From positions 1 through 42,917 of the forward strand of contig JALHST010000017.1 in assembly GCA_022865355.1 (NCBI GenBank): DNA of 42,917 nucleotides, in the 5' to 3' direction. This document shows positions 1 to 8,584 of the stretch, in pieces. The notes beneath the pieces were generated by a model, which made no database searches, was not told the origin of the DNA, and saw only the letters and a program-made list of their open reading frames with translations. The stretch's first letter is position 1. Each line of letters opens with the position of its first letter. The position numbers were made by a program, and so were the translations under genes. The DNA is from Maribacter sp. (GTDB taxonomy: Bacteria; Bacteroidota; Bacteroidia; Flavobacteriales; Flavobacteriaceae).

Positions 1-799
1 GCGGCAAATAGGTTAAGGTAGTCGCCCCCAGTGGGGCATAAAAATTTGAAGTGAGATAGGTCTGATACGATTGCCCGGTCAATCGCTCGATAAGTTTTGG
101 AAAAATGAGAAACGCCAGTCCCGAGTATTTGTATTTCCTCTCTAGGCTCACATCTGAGCGATTTATGATTCGGTACATTTTATGGTTAAATCGCGTTTTC
201 ACAAAAAGATCGGGATAGGCCTCCTTCTCAAATCGCGGCGTTTGGACTTTTCTGACAAACCTATTTTTGGTTCTCCCATTTTTTTTTAGGACCTCATTTA
301 AAAAGACAATATATGGGACCAAGCCGGCTTGATGTGCTAAAATTTGACGCAGGGTAAGGTTCCTTTTGTATTTAAAATGTCGCCAGGGTTTCCAATAGGT
401 GCTAAAAGGGGCATCCAAATCCAGCTTGTTATCATCCACCAATTTCATGATCGCTGGTAAGGGCCCCATAATCTTGGTCACCGAAGCAAGGTCGTACATA
501 TCATCTAAGGCCACAGGTTGTATACTGTCATAGGTATGAAACCCATATGCTTCGTGAAAGATGATTTTCCCATTTTTAGCCACCAATATCTGGGCACCTG
601 GGAAAGCCTTTTGTTTTATACCATTTGTTATTATTGAATCTACCTTTGTATAGATGTACAACGAATCGAGACCCACCTCAGAGGGATTGGCATAGGTTAA
701 TTCGGTATTCGAAATTACCTCCAATTTTTTTGGAGTACCTTGCTGGGCAGCAATCCCGTTTAAAAATAAACCAATAAGTATAAATATTGAATTCCTCAT
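1..799 (-). CDS. Serine hydrolase (beta-lactamase/PBP4-like family), C-terminus cut by window edge
   Basis: Translating the minus strand from the ATG at 799 gives 266 residues that run off the window. A hydrophobic N-terminus ending in IAAQ (about residues 1-19) looks like a signal peptide, so the protein is probably periplasmic or exported. The family's nucleophile motif SxxK is seen as SVTK at residues 106-109, followed by a tyrosine motif YSG at 225-227, as in class C beta-lactamase-like esterases and peptidases. The HQAGL stretch near residue 156 is also typical. The third (KTG/HxG) box would lie beyond the edge. It follows hemB on the same strand after 163 bp and is probably a separate unit. 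The substrate cannot be told; it may be an esterase or D-amino-acid peptidase rather than a resistance enzyme. Confidence 0.85.
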   Translation of the reverse strand, partial: MRNSIFILIGLFLNGIAAQQGTPKKLEVISNTELTYANPSEVGLDSLYIYTKVDSIITNGIKQKAFPGAQILVAKNGKIIFHEAYGFHTYDSIQPVALDDMYDLASVTKIMGPLPAIMKLVDDNKLDLDAPFSTYWKPWRHFKYKRNLTLRQILAHQAGLVPYIVFLNEVLKKNGRTKNRFVRKVQTPRFEKEAYPDLFVKTRFNHKMYRIINRSDVSLERKYKYSGLAFLIFPKLIERLTGQSYQTYLTSNFYAPLGATTLTYLP

Positions 800-962
800 T
801 GTATTAGTTAGGTACTACGCCAGTCCCAATCGTTCTTATTCACGAATTGAATCAAAATAAATACGCACTTGGCGGTTAAACTGCCGGCTGGGTAACATGG
901 TAATAGTGCACTTCACATCCTCGTAAACCAAACAAAGTACAGTTCTTTTTTATTTTAATATT

Positions 963-1952
963 TTAATTGATTACTCGCACAACATCTTTGGCAAAATAAC
1001 TCGCAATGATATTGGCACCCGCTCTTTTGATGGCAATAAGCTGTTCCATCATGACGGCATCATGATCCAACCACCCTCTTTCGGCGGCCGCCTTGATCAT
1101 GGCATATTCCCCGGAGACCTGGTATACCGCTAGGGGAACCTCTACCTCGTTCCGAATTTCCCGAACGATGTCCAAATAACACAGACCGGGTTTGACCATA
1201 ATAATATCGGCGCCTTCATCAATATCCATTTGGGATTCCTTTAGGGCTTCGAAGCGATTCGCAAAGTCCATTTGATAGGTCTTCTTGTCTTTTGGGACGT
1301 TTTTTTTATTTACTGGTGCAGAATCCAAGGCGTCGCGAAAAGGGCCATAAAACGCACTGGCGTATTTCGCACTATAACTCATAATGCCCGTATGGATCAG
1401 CTCCTCTTCGTCCAAGGCCTCCCGAATGGTCAAGACCCGACCGTCCATCATATCGCTGGGCGCGACGAAATCGGCACCTGACAAGGCATGTGATATACTC
1501 ATCTCGGCCAAAATTTGTACGGTTTCATCGTTTAAGATTCGTCCATTTTGAACAATGCCATCATGGCCGTAGGAAGAATAAGGATCTAGGGCCACATCGG
1601 TCATTACCAGCATTTCAGGGCAGGCATTTTTGACTGTTTTTATCGCCAATTGCATAAGGCCATTGGGGTTTAAAGCTTCCGATCCTTTATTATCCTTTAG
1701 ATTTTCAGGGACTTTGACAAAAAGTAATACCGCACAAAGTCCCATTTTCCACAGTTCCTTGACTTCCTTTTCCAATAAATCAAGGCTCAATCGATGGTAG
1801 TTCGGCATAGAGGCGATTTCCTCCCTAACGCCTTTCCCTTCGACCACAAAGAGGGGAACCAAAAAATCGTCCGGGCTGATGGTTGTCTCCCTGACCAATC
1901 TGCGAATGGCATCCGAATTACGAAGCCTTCGGTTTCTTATTAATGGGTACAT
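963..1952 (-). CDS. hemB: Delta-aminolevulinic acid dehydratase (porphobilinogen synthase)
   Basis: This cytosolic enzyme condenses two 5-aminolevulinate molecules into porphobilinogen, the second committed step towards heme. At 329 residues it has the usual length. The active-site signature GADIIMVKPGLCY spans about residues 247-259 with the Schiff-base lysine K254, and the second active-site lysine lies in SAKYAS (K196). The metal-site segment reads DVALDPYSSYGHDG (119-132). The cysteines of zinc-type enzymes are replaced by Ala/Asp, so by family knowledge it should be a magnesium-type enzyme like that of Pseudomonas. It lies 43 bp downstream of hemF and is the last hem gene of the operon. 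Confidence 0.97.
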   Translation of the reverse strand: MYPLIRNRRLRNSDAIRRLVRETTISPDDFLVPLFVVEGKGVREEIASMPNYHRLSLDLLEKEVKELWKMGLCAVLLFVKVPENLKDNKGSEALNPNGLMQLAIKTVKNACPEMLVMTDVALDPYSSYGHDGIVQNGRILNDETVQILAEMSISHALSGADFVAPSDMMDGRVLTIREALDEEELIHTGIMSYSAKYASAFYGPFRDALDSAPVNKKNVPKDKKTYQMDFANRFEALKESQMDIDEGADIIMVKPGLCYLDIVREIRNEVEVPLAVYQVSGEYAMIKAAAERGWLDHDAVMMEQLIAIKRAGANIIASYFAKDVVRVIN

Positions 1953-1995
1953 TGTAAGGATTTATGATTTAAAGTTAAACGAAAAACACCAATAA

Positions 1996-2898
1996 TTAGA
2001 CCCAATCCAAGGGCTTATTTAAAACAGTCAATAAACGCTGCTCTTCACTACCGGCAAGAGGATGATGATCATATCGCCATTGTACGTGGGGAGGAAGGCT
2101 CATCAAAATACTTTCGATACGCCCATTGGTCTTCAGACCGAAAAGAGTTCCCTTATCGTGCACAAGATTAAATTCTACGTATCGGCCACGTCGAATCTCT
2201 TGCCATTCGCGATGTGCTTTGGAATACGACAGTTTTTTTCTTTTTTCCACGATGGGGACATAGCCCTCTAAAAAACCATCTCCGACCTGGGTGACAAAAT
2301 TGTACCAATCTTCGATGGTCTTCTCCTTGGTAGCCCTGCAATAGTCAAAAAAAAGCCCGCCTACACCGCGTGCTTCATTTCGATGGGTATTCCAGAAATA
2401 TTCGTCACATTTCTTTTTGAACGAGGTATAAAAAGAAGGGTCATGGGCATCACATGCGCTTTTGCTCACGGTGTGGAAATGTATGGCATCTTCATCGAAC
2501 AAATAATACGGGGTCAGATCCTGCCCCCCTCCAAACCATTGATCGACCAAATCCCCTTTTTTGTCATATAACTCAAAATACCGCCAATTCGCGTGTACCG
2601 TTGGCACCATTGGGCTTTTGGGATGTATAACGAGGCTGAGGCCACAGGCATAAAAATTCGCTTCCTCCACCCCAAAATAGGTTTGCATGCTCTTAGGCAG
2701 TTCGCCATACACCGCTGAGATATTTACACCCCCTTTTTCAAAAACAGCGCCATTTTCGATGACCCGTGACTGGCCACCCCCTCCTTCGGGGCGTTCCCAT
2801 TGATCCTCGTTAAATTTCGCTTTACCATCTACCGCTTCCAGTTTGGTGGTAATCGTTTCTTGCAGCGCTTTTATATATTTGAAAAATTTGTCTTTCAT
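1996..2898 (-). CDS. hemF: Oxygen-dependent coproporphyrinogen III oxidase
   Basis: HemF decarboxylates coproporphyrinogen III to protoporphyrinogen IX using O2. The 300-residue length fits the family. Recognisable blocks are VHANWRYFE (101-109), GGGQDLTPYY (123-132) and the family signature around 161-185, which includes THRNEARG with H172 and GVGGLFFD. A C-terminal block with LFGLKTNGR and SLPPHVQW is also typical. Its ATG overlaps the stop of the upstream GNAT gene by 4 bp (ATGA), so the two are translationally coupled. It implies aerobic heme synthesis; the oxygen-independent enzyme (HemN) is not in this window. Confidence 0.97.
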   Translation of the reverse strand: MKDKFFKYIKALQETITTKLEAVDGKAKFNEDQWERPEGGGGQSRVIENGAVFEKGGVNISAVYGELPKSMQTYFGVEEANFYACGLSLVIHPKSPMVPTVHANWRYFELYDKKGDLVDQWFGGGQDLTPYYLFDEDAIHFHTVSKSACDAHDPSFYTSFKKKCDEYFWNTHRNEARGVGGLFFDYCRATKEKTIEDWYNFVTQVGDGFLEGYVPIVEKRKKLSYSKAHREWQEIRRGRYVEFNLVHDKGTLFGLKTNGRIESILMSLPPHVQWRYDHHPLAGSEEQRLLTVLNKPLDWV

Positions 2899-3428
2899 GC
2901 GATTAACTCATACAGCTCCATATCCAATGAAGTCTCATTGGGTGGAGCAAATTTCTTGGGCAATGTTCGTTTCCAAATATAGCCACATTTCTCTGCTACC
3001 CTCACACTTGCGACATTACTTTTGTGCACGATGATTTGAAGGCTGGTCAAGTTGAGTTGGGTAAAGGCATAGTTTGAAATGATGTCGACCGATTTAGTCA
3101 CCCAACCTTTTCCCTCGTATTGGTAACCGATACAGTAGGCCAATTCCCCTTGTTTTGAAGGCCAATTAAGTTCCTTGATATAGATGAGACCAATTATTGT
3201 TCGTTTTTCCAAGTCATTTAATGTAAAGAGAAACTCTTCTTTAAGGGCAAATTGTTTTAATTTATGGGCGACGAAAATTTCTGACAAAGTTGGGGTAAGG
3301 TTCTGCTTTAAGGTATTTGGAAAGAAGCGATTTAACCTATGGCTATTTATGGTAATAAAATCGCAAAGTTTCCAAGCGTCTTTTCCCTGAATCGGCTGAA
3401 TAAGATATGTTTCTAAATCAAAAATCAC
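2895..3428 (-). CDS. GNAT-family N-acetyltransferase (RimJ/RimL-like)
   Basis: This 177-residue protein has the GNAT layout. There is an N-terminal strand/helix, a central beta strand with EFLFTLNDLEKRTIIGLIYIKEL (about 64-86), an acetyl-CoA loop region around YQYEGKGWVTKSVD (about 103-116) and a C-terminal LQIIVHKSNVASVRVAEKCGY segment typical of RimJ/RimL-type enzymes, where N and S/R residues face the acetyl group. Its target is unknown. It sits inside the heme operon, 47 bp after hemE and overlapping hemF by 4 bp. It is therefore co-transcribed with heme genes, although no heme role is known for the family. Confidence 0.85.
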   Translation of the reverse strand: MIFDLETYLIQPIQGKDAWKLCDFITINSHRLNRFFPNTLKQNLTPTLSEIFVAHKLKQFALKEEFLFTLNDLEKRTIIGLIYIKELNWPSKQGELAYCIGYQYEGKGWVTKSVDIISNYAFTQLNLTSLQIIVHKSNVASVRVAEKCGYIWKRTLPKKFAPPNETSLDMELYELIA

Positions 3429-3475
3429 GTTTCATTTTTGCGTCCTTGCCTTGCCGTTTCCTCTACTTGGAATAG

Positions 3476-4504
3476 CTAGTTGGCTTCCCATTCCTTCACC
3501 GCATCAATGAAGGCCTTAGCATTTTCTAAGGGAACGTTCGGCAAAATACCATGTCCCAAATTGACGATATATTTGTCTTTTCCGAATTCGTTGATCATTT
3601 GGGAGACCATTTTCTTGATTTGCGAAGGGGGCGACAACAGTCTGGCAGGGTCAAAATTACCTTGAAGTGTTATGTTGCCTCCCGTAAAATGACGTGCATT
3701 TTGAGCAGAACATGTCCAATCGACCCCTAGTGCGGCGGCACCTGATTTTGCCATCTTACCTAGGGCAAACCAGCATCCTTTCCCGAATACGATGACCGGA
3801 ACCTCCTCTTTCAAGCTATCAATTATTTGTTGAATATAGTTCCATGAAAATTCGGTATAATCGGCGGGAGATAACATGCCCCCCCATGAATCGAATACTT
3901 GTACTGCGTTTACACCTGCCTTGGCTTTTTCCTTGAGATAGGCTATGGTCGTGTCGGTTATTTTTTGCAATAAGGCATGTGCGGCAGTGGGTTGGGTAAA
4001 ACAAAATTCCTTGGCCTGGTCAAAGGTTTTACTGCCCTGACCTTGCACACAATAGCATAGTAACGTCCACGGGGACCCCGCAAAGCCTATCAAAGGGACT
4101 TCTTCGTTCAATTTTTGCTTGGTTACCTTAATAGCCTGCATCACATAGTCCAAGGCAATTGTTACGTCGGGTACGATGACCTTCTCGACATCCTTTGGTG
4201 TGCGAATGGGACTTGGGAGATAGGGACCAAAATTAGGTTTCATTTGCACTTCAATGTTCATAGCCTGTGGAACGACCAAAATATCCGAAAAAAGAATGGC
4301 GGCGTCCATTCCAAATCTTCTAATGGGCTGTACGGTTATTTCAGAAGCCAATTCGGGTGTCTGACAGCGTGTAAAGAAATCATATTTCTCTCGGATTGCC
4401 CGAAATTCGGGCAAATACCGCCCTGCTTGACGCATCATCCAAACGGGTGGCCTATCTACGGTTTCGCCTTTAAGCGCCCGTAAGAAAAGATCATTTTTTA
4501 TCAT
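3476..4504 (-). CDS. hemE: Uroporphyrinogen III decarboxylase
   Basis: HemE removes four acetate carboxyl groups from uroporphyrinogen III to give coproporphyrinogen III in the cytosol. The length of 342 residues is normal. The N-terminal family signature [17 protein letters not shown] (19-35) carries the substrate arginines R25 and R29. FSDILVVPQ contains the catalytic aspartate D74, and [12 protein letters not shown] ends with the conserved tyrosine Y151. The start ATG at 4504 lies 76 bp downstream of hemC-hemD. That spacer holds a 17-bp perfect palindrome (see the separate entry), so a local regulatory input is possible even though the gene belongs to the heme operon. Confidence 0.97.
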   Translation of the reverse strand: MIKNDLFLRALKGETVDRPPVWMMRQAGRYLPEFRAIREKYDFFTRCQTPELASEITVQPIRRFGMDAAILFSDILVVPQAMNIEVQMKPNFGPYLPSPIRTPKDVEKVIVPDVTIALDYVMQAIKVTKQKLNEEVPLIGFAGSPWTLLCYCVQGQGSKTFDQAKEFCFTQPTAAHALLQKITDTTIAYLKEKAKAGVNAVQVFDSWGGMLSPADYTEFSWNYIQQIIDSLKEEVPVIVFGKGCWFALGKMAKSGAAALGVDWTCSAQNARHFTGGNITLQGNFDPARLLSPPSQIKKMVSQMINEFGKDKYIVNLGHGILPNVPLENAKAFIDAVKEWEAN

Positions 4505-4530
4505 TGGTACCAGTTAAATTTGCGATGGTA

Positions 4531-4547
4531 TGACTTAAATTAAGTCA
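4531..4547. promoter_or_regulatory. 17-bp perfect palindrome upstream of hemE
   Basis: TGACTTAAATTAAGTCA is a perfect inverted repeat with 8-bp arms around one central base. It lies in the 76-bp spacer between the hemC-hemD stop and the hemE start, 27 bp upstream of the hemE ATG. Nothing like a U-tract follows on the minus strand, so it does not look like an intrinsic terminator. Its size and symmetry fit a site for a dimeric DNA-binding protein. Which protein would bind is unknown; the regulatory role is inference. Confidence 0.35.
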
Positions 4548-4580
4548 ATATACATTATTTAATCGTATTGATCTGAACGA

Positions 4581-6161
4581 TTATTTATCAGCATAGTCTT
4601 CATTCACCAAGGCGATAACACTTTCAATACTAGGCATTTTGGCAATCTTAACTTCCTTAAAATATTTATGGGCTTCCTTTGCCGTAGTTTCACCGATACA
4701 GTAAGCAATCTTTGTAGGTTTGTTCTGCATCATATAGCTCTGAACTCCTGAAGGGCTGAAAAACAGGATGCCTTCAACGCACGCATCGACCGTGTGCGGT
4801 GTTGGCTTCGTGCTATAGGCTTCAATCTCGTGCACCCTTATATTGTTTGCATCTAATATCGCGGGTAGTTCATCCATCCGGATATTACTACAAAAATAGG
4901 TCACTTCCAATCCCTCCATATATTCGACCAGATATCCGGCTAATTGTTTCGCATTTTTTGCGGCATATGTAACCGGGCCGATCTGCCGTTCTATTGAACG
5001 TTTGGTGCGTCTTCCGACACAATAAATATTCTTAAATTGCAATTGTTCGCGAGGGACACTTATCAGTAGGGATTCTATAGCATTTTTGCTGGTTATGATT
5101 ACATTTTCCAAAGCAGTCTTAAACGTATTTGGAGGTATTCGTGACGGACTTATTTTAATAAAGTCATCTGAACCCATTACGACGGTTTTGTTGAACGACT
5201 TTTGTTGTTCCGGGCTAAGTTTTTTTGTGGCATATACATTTAAGGTACGGTCGGGTTCCTGAAGATCTTTTAATATGCGTTTACCACCCCTGCTTAGGAT
5301 ACTTTCTGCACAAATGCGGGCCAAATCGATTTCTTCTCCTCTGGGCACTGTTTTGGTGACCTCCAATTTTTTTGAACCATCCTTACTGAGAAGAATTCCT
5401 TTAAAAGTTATCTCCTCATTACTGATATAGGCCAATGCCCCGATAGGCGCTGTGCAACCCCCTTCCAAAAGGTTTAAGAATTTGCGTTCCAGGCTGGTGC
5501 ATATTTCGGTAATCTCATCGTTGAGGGCCTTACAGGCCGTTCTTATTTCTTCATCTTTTTCCAGGGCAACAATGACAACTGCGCCTTGCGCGGGTGCGGG
5601 GACCATCCAGGTAAGCCCGATGGTATTTTCTGGTTCAATGCCAATGCGTTCTAATCCGGCTGCGGCGAAAATGGCACCATTCCAGTCATTGTTTTTGAGT
5701 TTTTGAATACGACTGTTTACATTACCCCTTAAATCGACCACGGTATGCGTTGGATATCGATTAAGCCATTGTGCCTTTCGGCGCAGGCTTCCGGTGGCAA
5801 TGATAGCTTCCGGTCGTGCCAAAAACTCTTCATTGTCATTGAATGCGAGAATGTCCAAAAAATTCCCCCTTTCGAGAACGGCTGCCTGAACTATACCCTC
5901 TGGCAATACCGTCGGAACGTCCTTGAGGGAATGCACCGCAATATCGATCTCGCCTTTAAGCATGGCGACATCCAATGTTTTCGTAAAAATACCGGTAATC
6001 CCAAGCTCGTAGAGCGGCTTATCCAATACAAGATCTCCTGTGGCTTTTACGGGAACCAGTTCGGTCTGATGGCCCAGGGCTTCTAACTTACTTTTAACCG
6101 CGCGGGCCTGCCATAGCGCTAATTCGCTATCCCGTGTTCCAATGCGAATAACCTTGGTCAT
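4581..6161 (-). CDS. hemCD: Fused hydroxymethylbilane synthase / uroporphyrinogen III synthase (HemC-HemD)
   Basis: This is a two-domain protein of 526 residues. Residues 1 to about 305 are porphobilinogen deaminase: RIGTRDSELALWQA at the start, HSLKDVPT with the catalytic D81, TGSLRRKAQ at 123-131, and LLEGGCTAPIGA with C236, which carries the dipyrromethane cofactor. Residues from about 310 to 526 form a HemD-type domain, poorly conserved as usual, with FFSPSGVQSY and CIGETTAKEA near the end. The fusion would pass unstable hydroxymethylbilane directly to the cyclising enzyme. Separate hemC and hemD genes are the more common arrangement. The start overlaps the hemA stop by 4 bp (ATGA), showing translational coupling. 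Confidence 0.95.
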   Translation of the reverse strand: MTKVIRIGTRDSELALWQARAVKSKLEALGHQTELVPVKATGDLVLDKPLYELGITGIFTKTLDVAMLKGEIDIAVHSLKDVPTVLPEGIVQAAVLERGNFLDILAFNDNEEFLARPEAIIATGSLRRKAQWLNRYPTHTVVDLRGNVNSRIQKLKNNDWNGAIFAAAGLERIGIEPENTIGLTWMVPAPAQGAVVIVALEKDEEIRTACKALNDEITEICTSLERKFLNLLEGGCTAPIGALAYISNEEITFKGILLSKDGSKKLEVTKTVPRGEEIDLARICAESILSRGGKRILKDLQEPDRTLNVYATKKLSPEQQKSFNKTVVMGSDDFIKISPSRIPPNTFKTALENVIITSKNAIESLLISVPREQLQFKNIYCVGRRTKRSIERQIGPVTYAAKNAKQLAGYLVEYMEGLEVTYFCSNIRMDELPAILDANNIRVHEIEAYSTKPTPHTVDACVEGILFFSPSGVQSYMMQNKPTKIAYCIGETTAKEAHKYFKEVKIAKMPSIESVIALVNEDYADK

Positions 6162-7414
6162 TTTGAATTTACTTCTAATTGAAATACCTTTCTAATAAGC
6201 TCAAGGCTCTCATCGGCATCGGTATTCGAGTCCTTAAGATGATTGGCAAATTGCTTGGTAATTTTCTGGATGATTCGGTCTGATATGATATCGGCCTGTT
6301 CCATATTATAGTCCGATAGTTTTTTGCTTTGAAAATCAAGCTCCTCATCCTTCATGGATTTTAATTTTTTCTTCAATGCTTTTATAACCGGGGCAAATTT
6401 TCGGGTTTCCAACCACTGGGTAAATTCGTCTTTGACCTCCTCGATGATTTTCTCTGCCTGTGGAATATATTTTTTTCGATTTTCCAAGGTTTCATCGGTC
6501 ATTTGGGAAAGCTGGTCTAAATGGATTACGGTGACATTTTTCAAATTTAAAACGTCGTTCGATACGTTTTTGGGTACGGAAAGATCCAAGATTAACAGGG
6601 GTTTTTTGGTATAAATCAATTCCTTGGAAATCGTCGGGAATTTTGCACCTGTGGCCACAACCAGGATATCGGCCGAACGGATTTCGGTTTGTAGTTCCCC
6701 GTAATCCTTTACTTGTAAATGAAATTTACCGGCTATTTTATCGGCTTTATCTTTCGTTCTATTAATTAAGGTGATATTTGGATTTTTGGTGTGCTTGATC
6801 AGATTTTCGCAGGTATTCCTACCAATTTTGCCAGTTCCAAAGAGTAAAATGTTCTTTGTGGAAATGTCGGGAATGTGCTTTAGGATGTATTGAACGGATG
6901 CAAAGGCGACCGAGGTAGCTCCTGAAGATATCCCGGTTTCGTTTTTGATGCGTTTGCTGGCCTGTATGACCGAATTGCACAAGCGCTCGACAAATGGATT
7001 CGCAATGCCATGTTTTTTAGAGCGATTGAAACTTTGCCGTAGTTGGCTGATAATTTCAAAATCTCCCAGAATCTGGCTATCCAATCCCGCACCGACCTTG
7101 AAAAGATGGCTAATGGCATCCTTGTTCTTATATATATAGGCAACTTCTTGAAATTCCTCGACGGTGCCCATTGTATTATTACACAGCAATTTTATCAACT
7201 GATATGGATGTTGTGCAAAACCGTGAAGCTCGGTTCGATTGCAGGTGGCAGTTATCAATAGACCATCGATCTCCTCAATTTTGGCCTGCTGAAGAATGGT
7301 ATCAATTCCGGCATCGTCCAAACTAAATTTTCCGCGCACCTCCGCATCGGCCTTTTTGTGGTTAAGGCCTATGGTGTAAAAAGAATTATGTCTTGAAATA
7401 TGGTAATCTTTCAT
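6158..7414 (-). CDS. hemA: Glutamyl-tRNA reductase
   Basis: HemA reduces glutamyl-tRNA(Glu) to glutamate-1-semialdehyde with NADPH, the first step of C5-pathway heme synthesis. The ATG at 7414 gives 418 residues; a GTG two codons upstream (7420) is the alternative. The catalytic cysteine lies in ITATCNRTE (C58 from this start). The family block GAGLDSQILGDFEIISQ follows, then the Rossmann motif LFGTGKIGRNT for NADPH and a C-terminal helical dimerisation region. It is the first gene of the operon and is divergent from an AraC-family regulator. hemL, needed for the next step, is absent from the window. Confidence 0.96.
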   Translation of the reverse strand: MKDYHISRHNSFYTIGLNHKKADAEVRGKFSLDDAGIDTILQQAKIEEIDGLLITATCNRTELHGFAQHPYQLIKLLCNNTMGTVEEFQEVAYIYKNKDAISHLFKVGAGLDSQILGDFEIISQLRQSFNRSKKHGIANPFVERLCNSVIQASKRIKNETGISSGATSVAFASVQYILKHIPDISTKNILLFGTGKIGRNTCENLIKHTKNPNITLINRTKDKADKIAGKFHLQVKDYGELQTEIRSADILVVATGAKFPTISKELIYTKKPLLILDLSVPKNVSNDVLNLKNVTVIHLDQLSQMTDETLENRKKYIPQAEKIIEEVKDEFTQWLETRKFAPVIKALKKKLKSMKDEELDFQSKKLSDYNMEQADIISDRIIQKITKQFANHLKDSNTDADESLELIRKVFQLEVNSK

Positions 7415-7433
7415 GAACACTGGGCAAAGGTCA

Positions 7434-7464
7434 CAAAAATAAACCCAATCGATCTACAAAAATA
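7434..7464 (-). promoter_or_regulatory. Two candidate -7 elements (TATTTTTG) upstream of hemA
   Basis: On the minus strand TATTTTTG occurs twice, at 7441-7434 and 7464-7457. Both match the Bacteroidota -7 consensus TAnnTTTG. Neither has a TTG at the ideal 17-23 nt upstream distance (a TTG sits 15 nt above the first), so the assignment is weak. The farther copy would give a leader of roughly 35 nt before the hemA ATG and is the more plausible. AT-rich spacers produce this motif by chance fairly often. Confidence 0.3.
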
Positions 7465-7480
7465 ACGCTGTAGGAACAAT

Positions 7481-7525
7481 AAGTATCGTTTCATGTTTTT
7501 TCTGGCTTTTTTCGATGAAATACTT
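7481..7525. promoter_or_regulatory. Imperfect inverted repeat between hemA and the AraC-type regulator
   Basis: The left half AAGTATCGTTTCAT (7481-7494) and the right half ATGAAATACTT (7515-7525) are inverted copies of AAGTAT plus TTCAT, with three extra bases in the left half. They sit in the roughly 185-bp divergent spacer. The position between the two start regions makes this a candidate operator for the adjacent AraC-family protein or another regulator. The function is inferred only. Confidence 0.3.
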
Positions 7526-7598
7526 TATTAAAACCTTATTTTTAGGCTAATTATTGTCCCGACATCAAAATTTATTTAGAAGATCTCTTAATAGAACA

Positions 7599-8504
7599 AT
7601 GGCAATACACAAAGTTATGATAGAAAAAAATGTCGCACCAGGTTCATACGACGAGGTCCTGATCGAGAATGGTTTTTATGTGTTGAAAATTCAGAACGAC
7701 ACTAGCGGGATCAAAAAAGTTGCCAGAGAAATAAGCAGTAGCTTCATACAGTTTCATTTTTGTTTAAAGGGTCATGCCAAATTTGTCTTCAATGACGGCG
7801 GGTATGCCTTGGAAGTATCGGAGGAGAACTCGCTTTTACTGTACAATACGCAACTAGACCTTCCCTTGAACTTGGAGCTAGGCCCTAATTCCTGGTTAGT
7901 CTCCGTTATTATGACCATACGCAAATTCCATTCCCTTTTCTCCAGGGAAGCGGACTATATTCCATTTCTAAGCCCTGAAAACAAGGAAAAAAAATATTAT
8001 TCCCAAGAACGGGTCTCCCCCGCGATTGCCGTGATTTTAAGTCAAATAATGAACTACAATTTACATCCATCAATAAAAGAACTTTATATGAAAGGCAAAG
8101 CGTATGAATTAATTTCGCTTTATTTCAATAAAGGAGGCGACACCGATATGGAACAATGTCCTTTTTTAGTCGATGAGGACAATGTAAAGCGTATTCGTAA
8201 AGCTAAGGAAATAATAATTTCGCGAATGACGGAGCCTCCTTCTTTACAGGCCTTATCGGAAGAAATCGGCTTGAGTCTCAAAAAGCTAAAAGAGGGCTTC
8301 AAACATATTTATGGGGATTCGGTCTATAGTTTTTTGTTCGATTATAAAATGGAATATGCCCGAAGATTGTTAGAAACAGGTCAATACAATGTTAATGAGA
8401 TTGGTTTAAAGATTGGGTATAGCACGGCCAGCCACTTTATTGCCGGCTTTAAGAAGAAATATGGGACTACTCCCAAAAAATACGTAATGTCAATTGCGAC
8501 CTGA
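7599..8504 (+). CDS. AraC-family transcriptional regulator
   Basis: The C-terminal ~100 residues form an AraC/XylS double helix-turn-helix. The first is LQALSEEIGLSLKKLKEGF; the second is VNEIGLKIGYSTASHFIAGF, followed by the family ending KKYGTTPKKY. The N-terminal ~190 residues are a less conserved sensing domain, predicted as a cupin-like beta fold from alternating strands such as FIQFHFCLKGHAKFVFND. ATG at 7599 gives 301 residues; a TTG at 7554 would add 15 residues with no domain value. The gene is divergent from hemA, so control of the heme operon is a reasonable inference, but no ligand can be read from the sequence. Confidence 0.88.
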   Translation: MAIHKVMIEKNVAPGSYDEVLIENGFYVLKIQNDTSGIKKVAREISSSFIQFHFCLKGHAKFVFNDGGYALEVSEENSLLLYNTQLDLPLNLELGPNSWLVSVIMTIRKFHSLFSREADYIPFLSPENKEKKYYSQERVSPAIAVILSQIMNYNLHPSIKELYMKGKAYELISLYFNKGGDTDMEQCPFLVDEDNVKRIRKAKEIIISRMTEPPSLQALSEEIGLSLKKLKEGFKHIYGDSVYSFLFDYKMEYARRLLETGQYNVNEIGLKIGYSTASHFIAGFKKKYGTTPKKYVMSIAT

Positions 8505-8584
8505 TACATTTATTGGGTAATTCAAGGTAAGATCAAATGAAATAACGATATTTGGCCCTTTAATAATTTATTCTGAATTCATAT

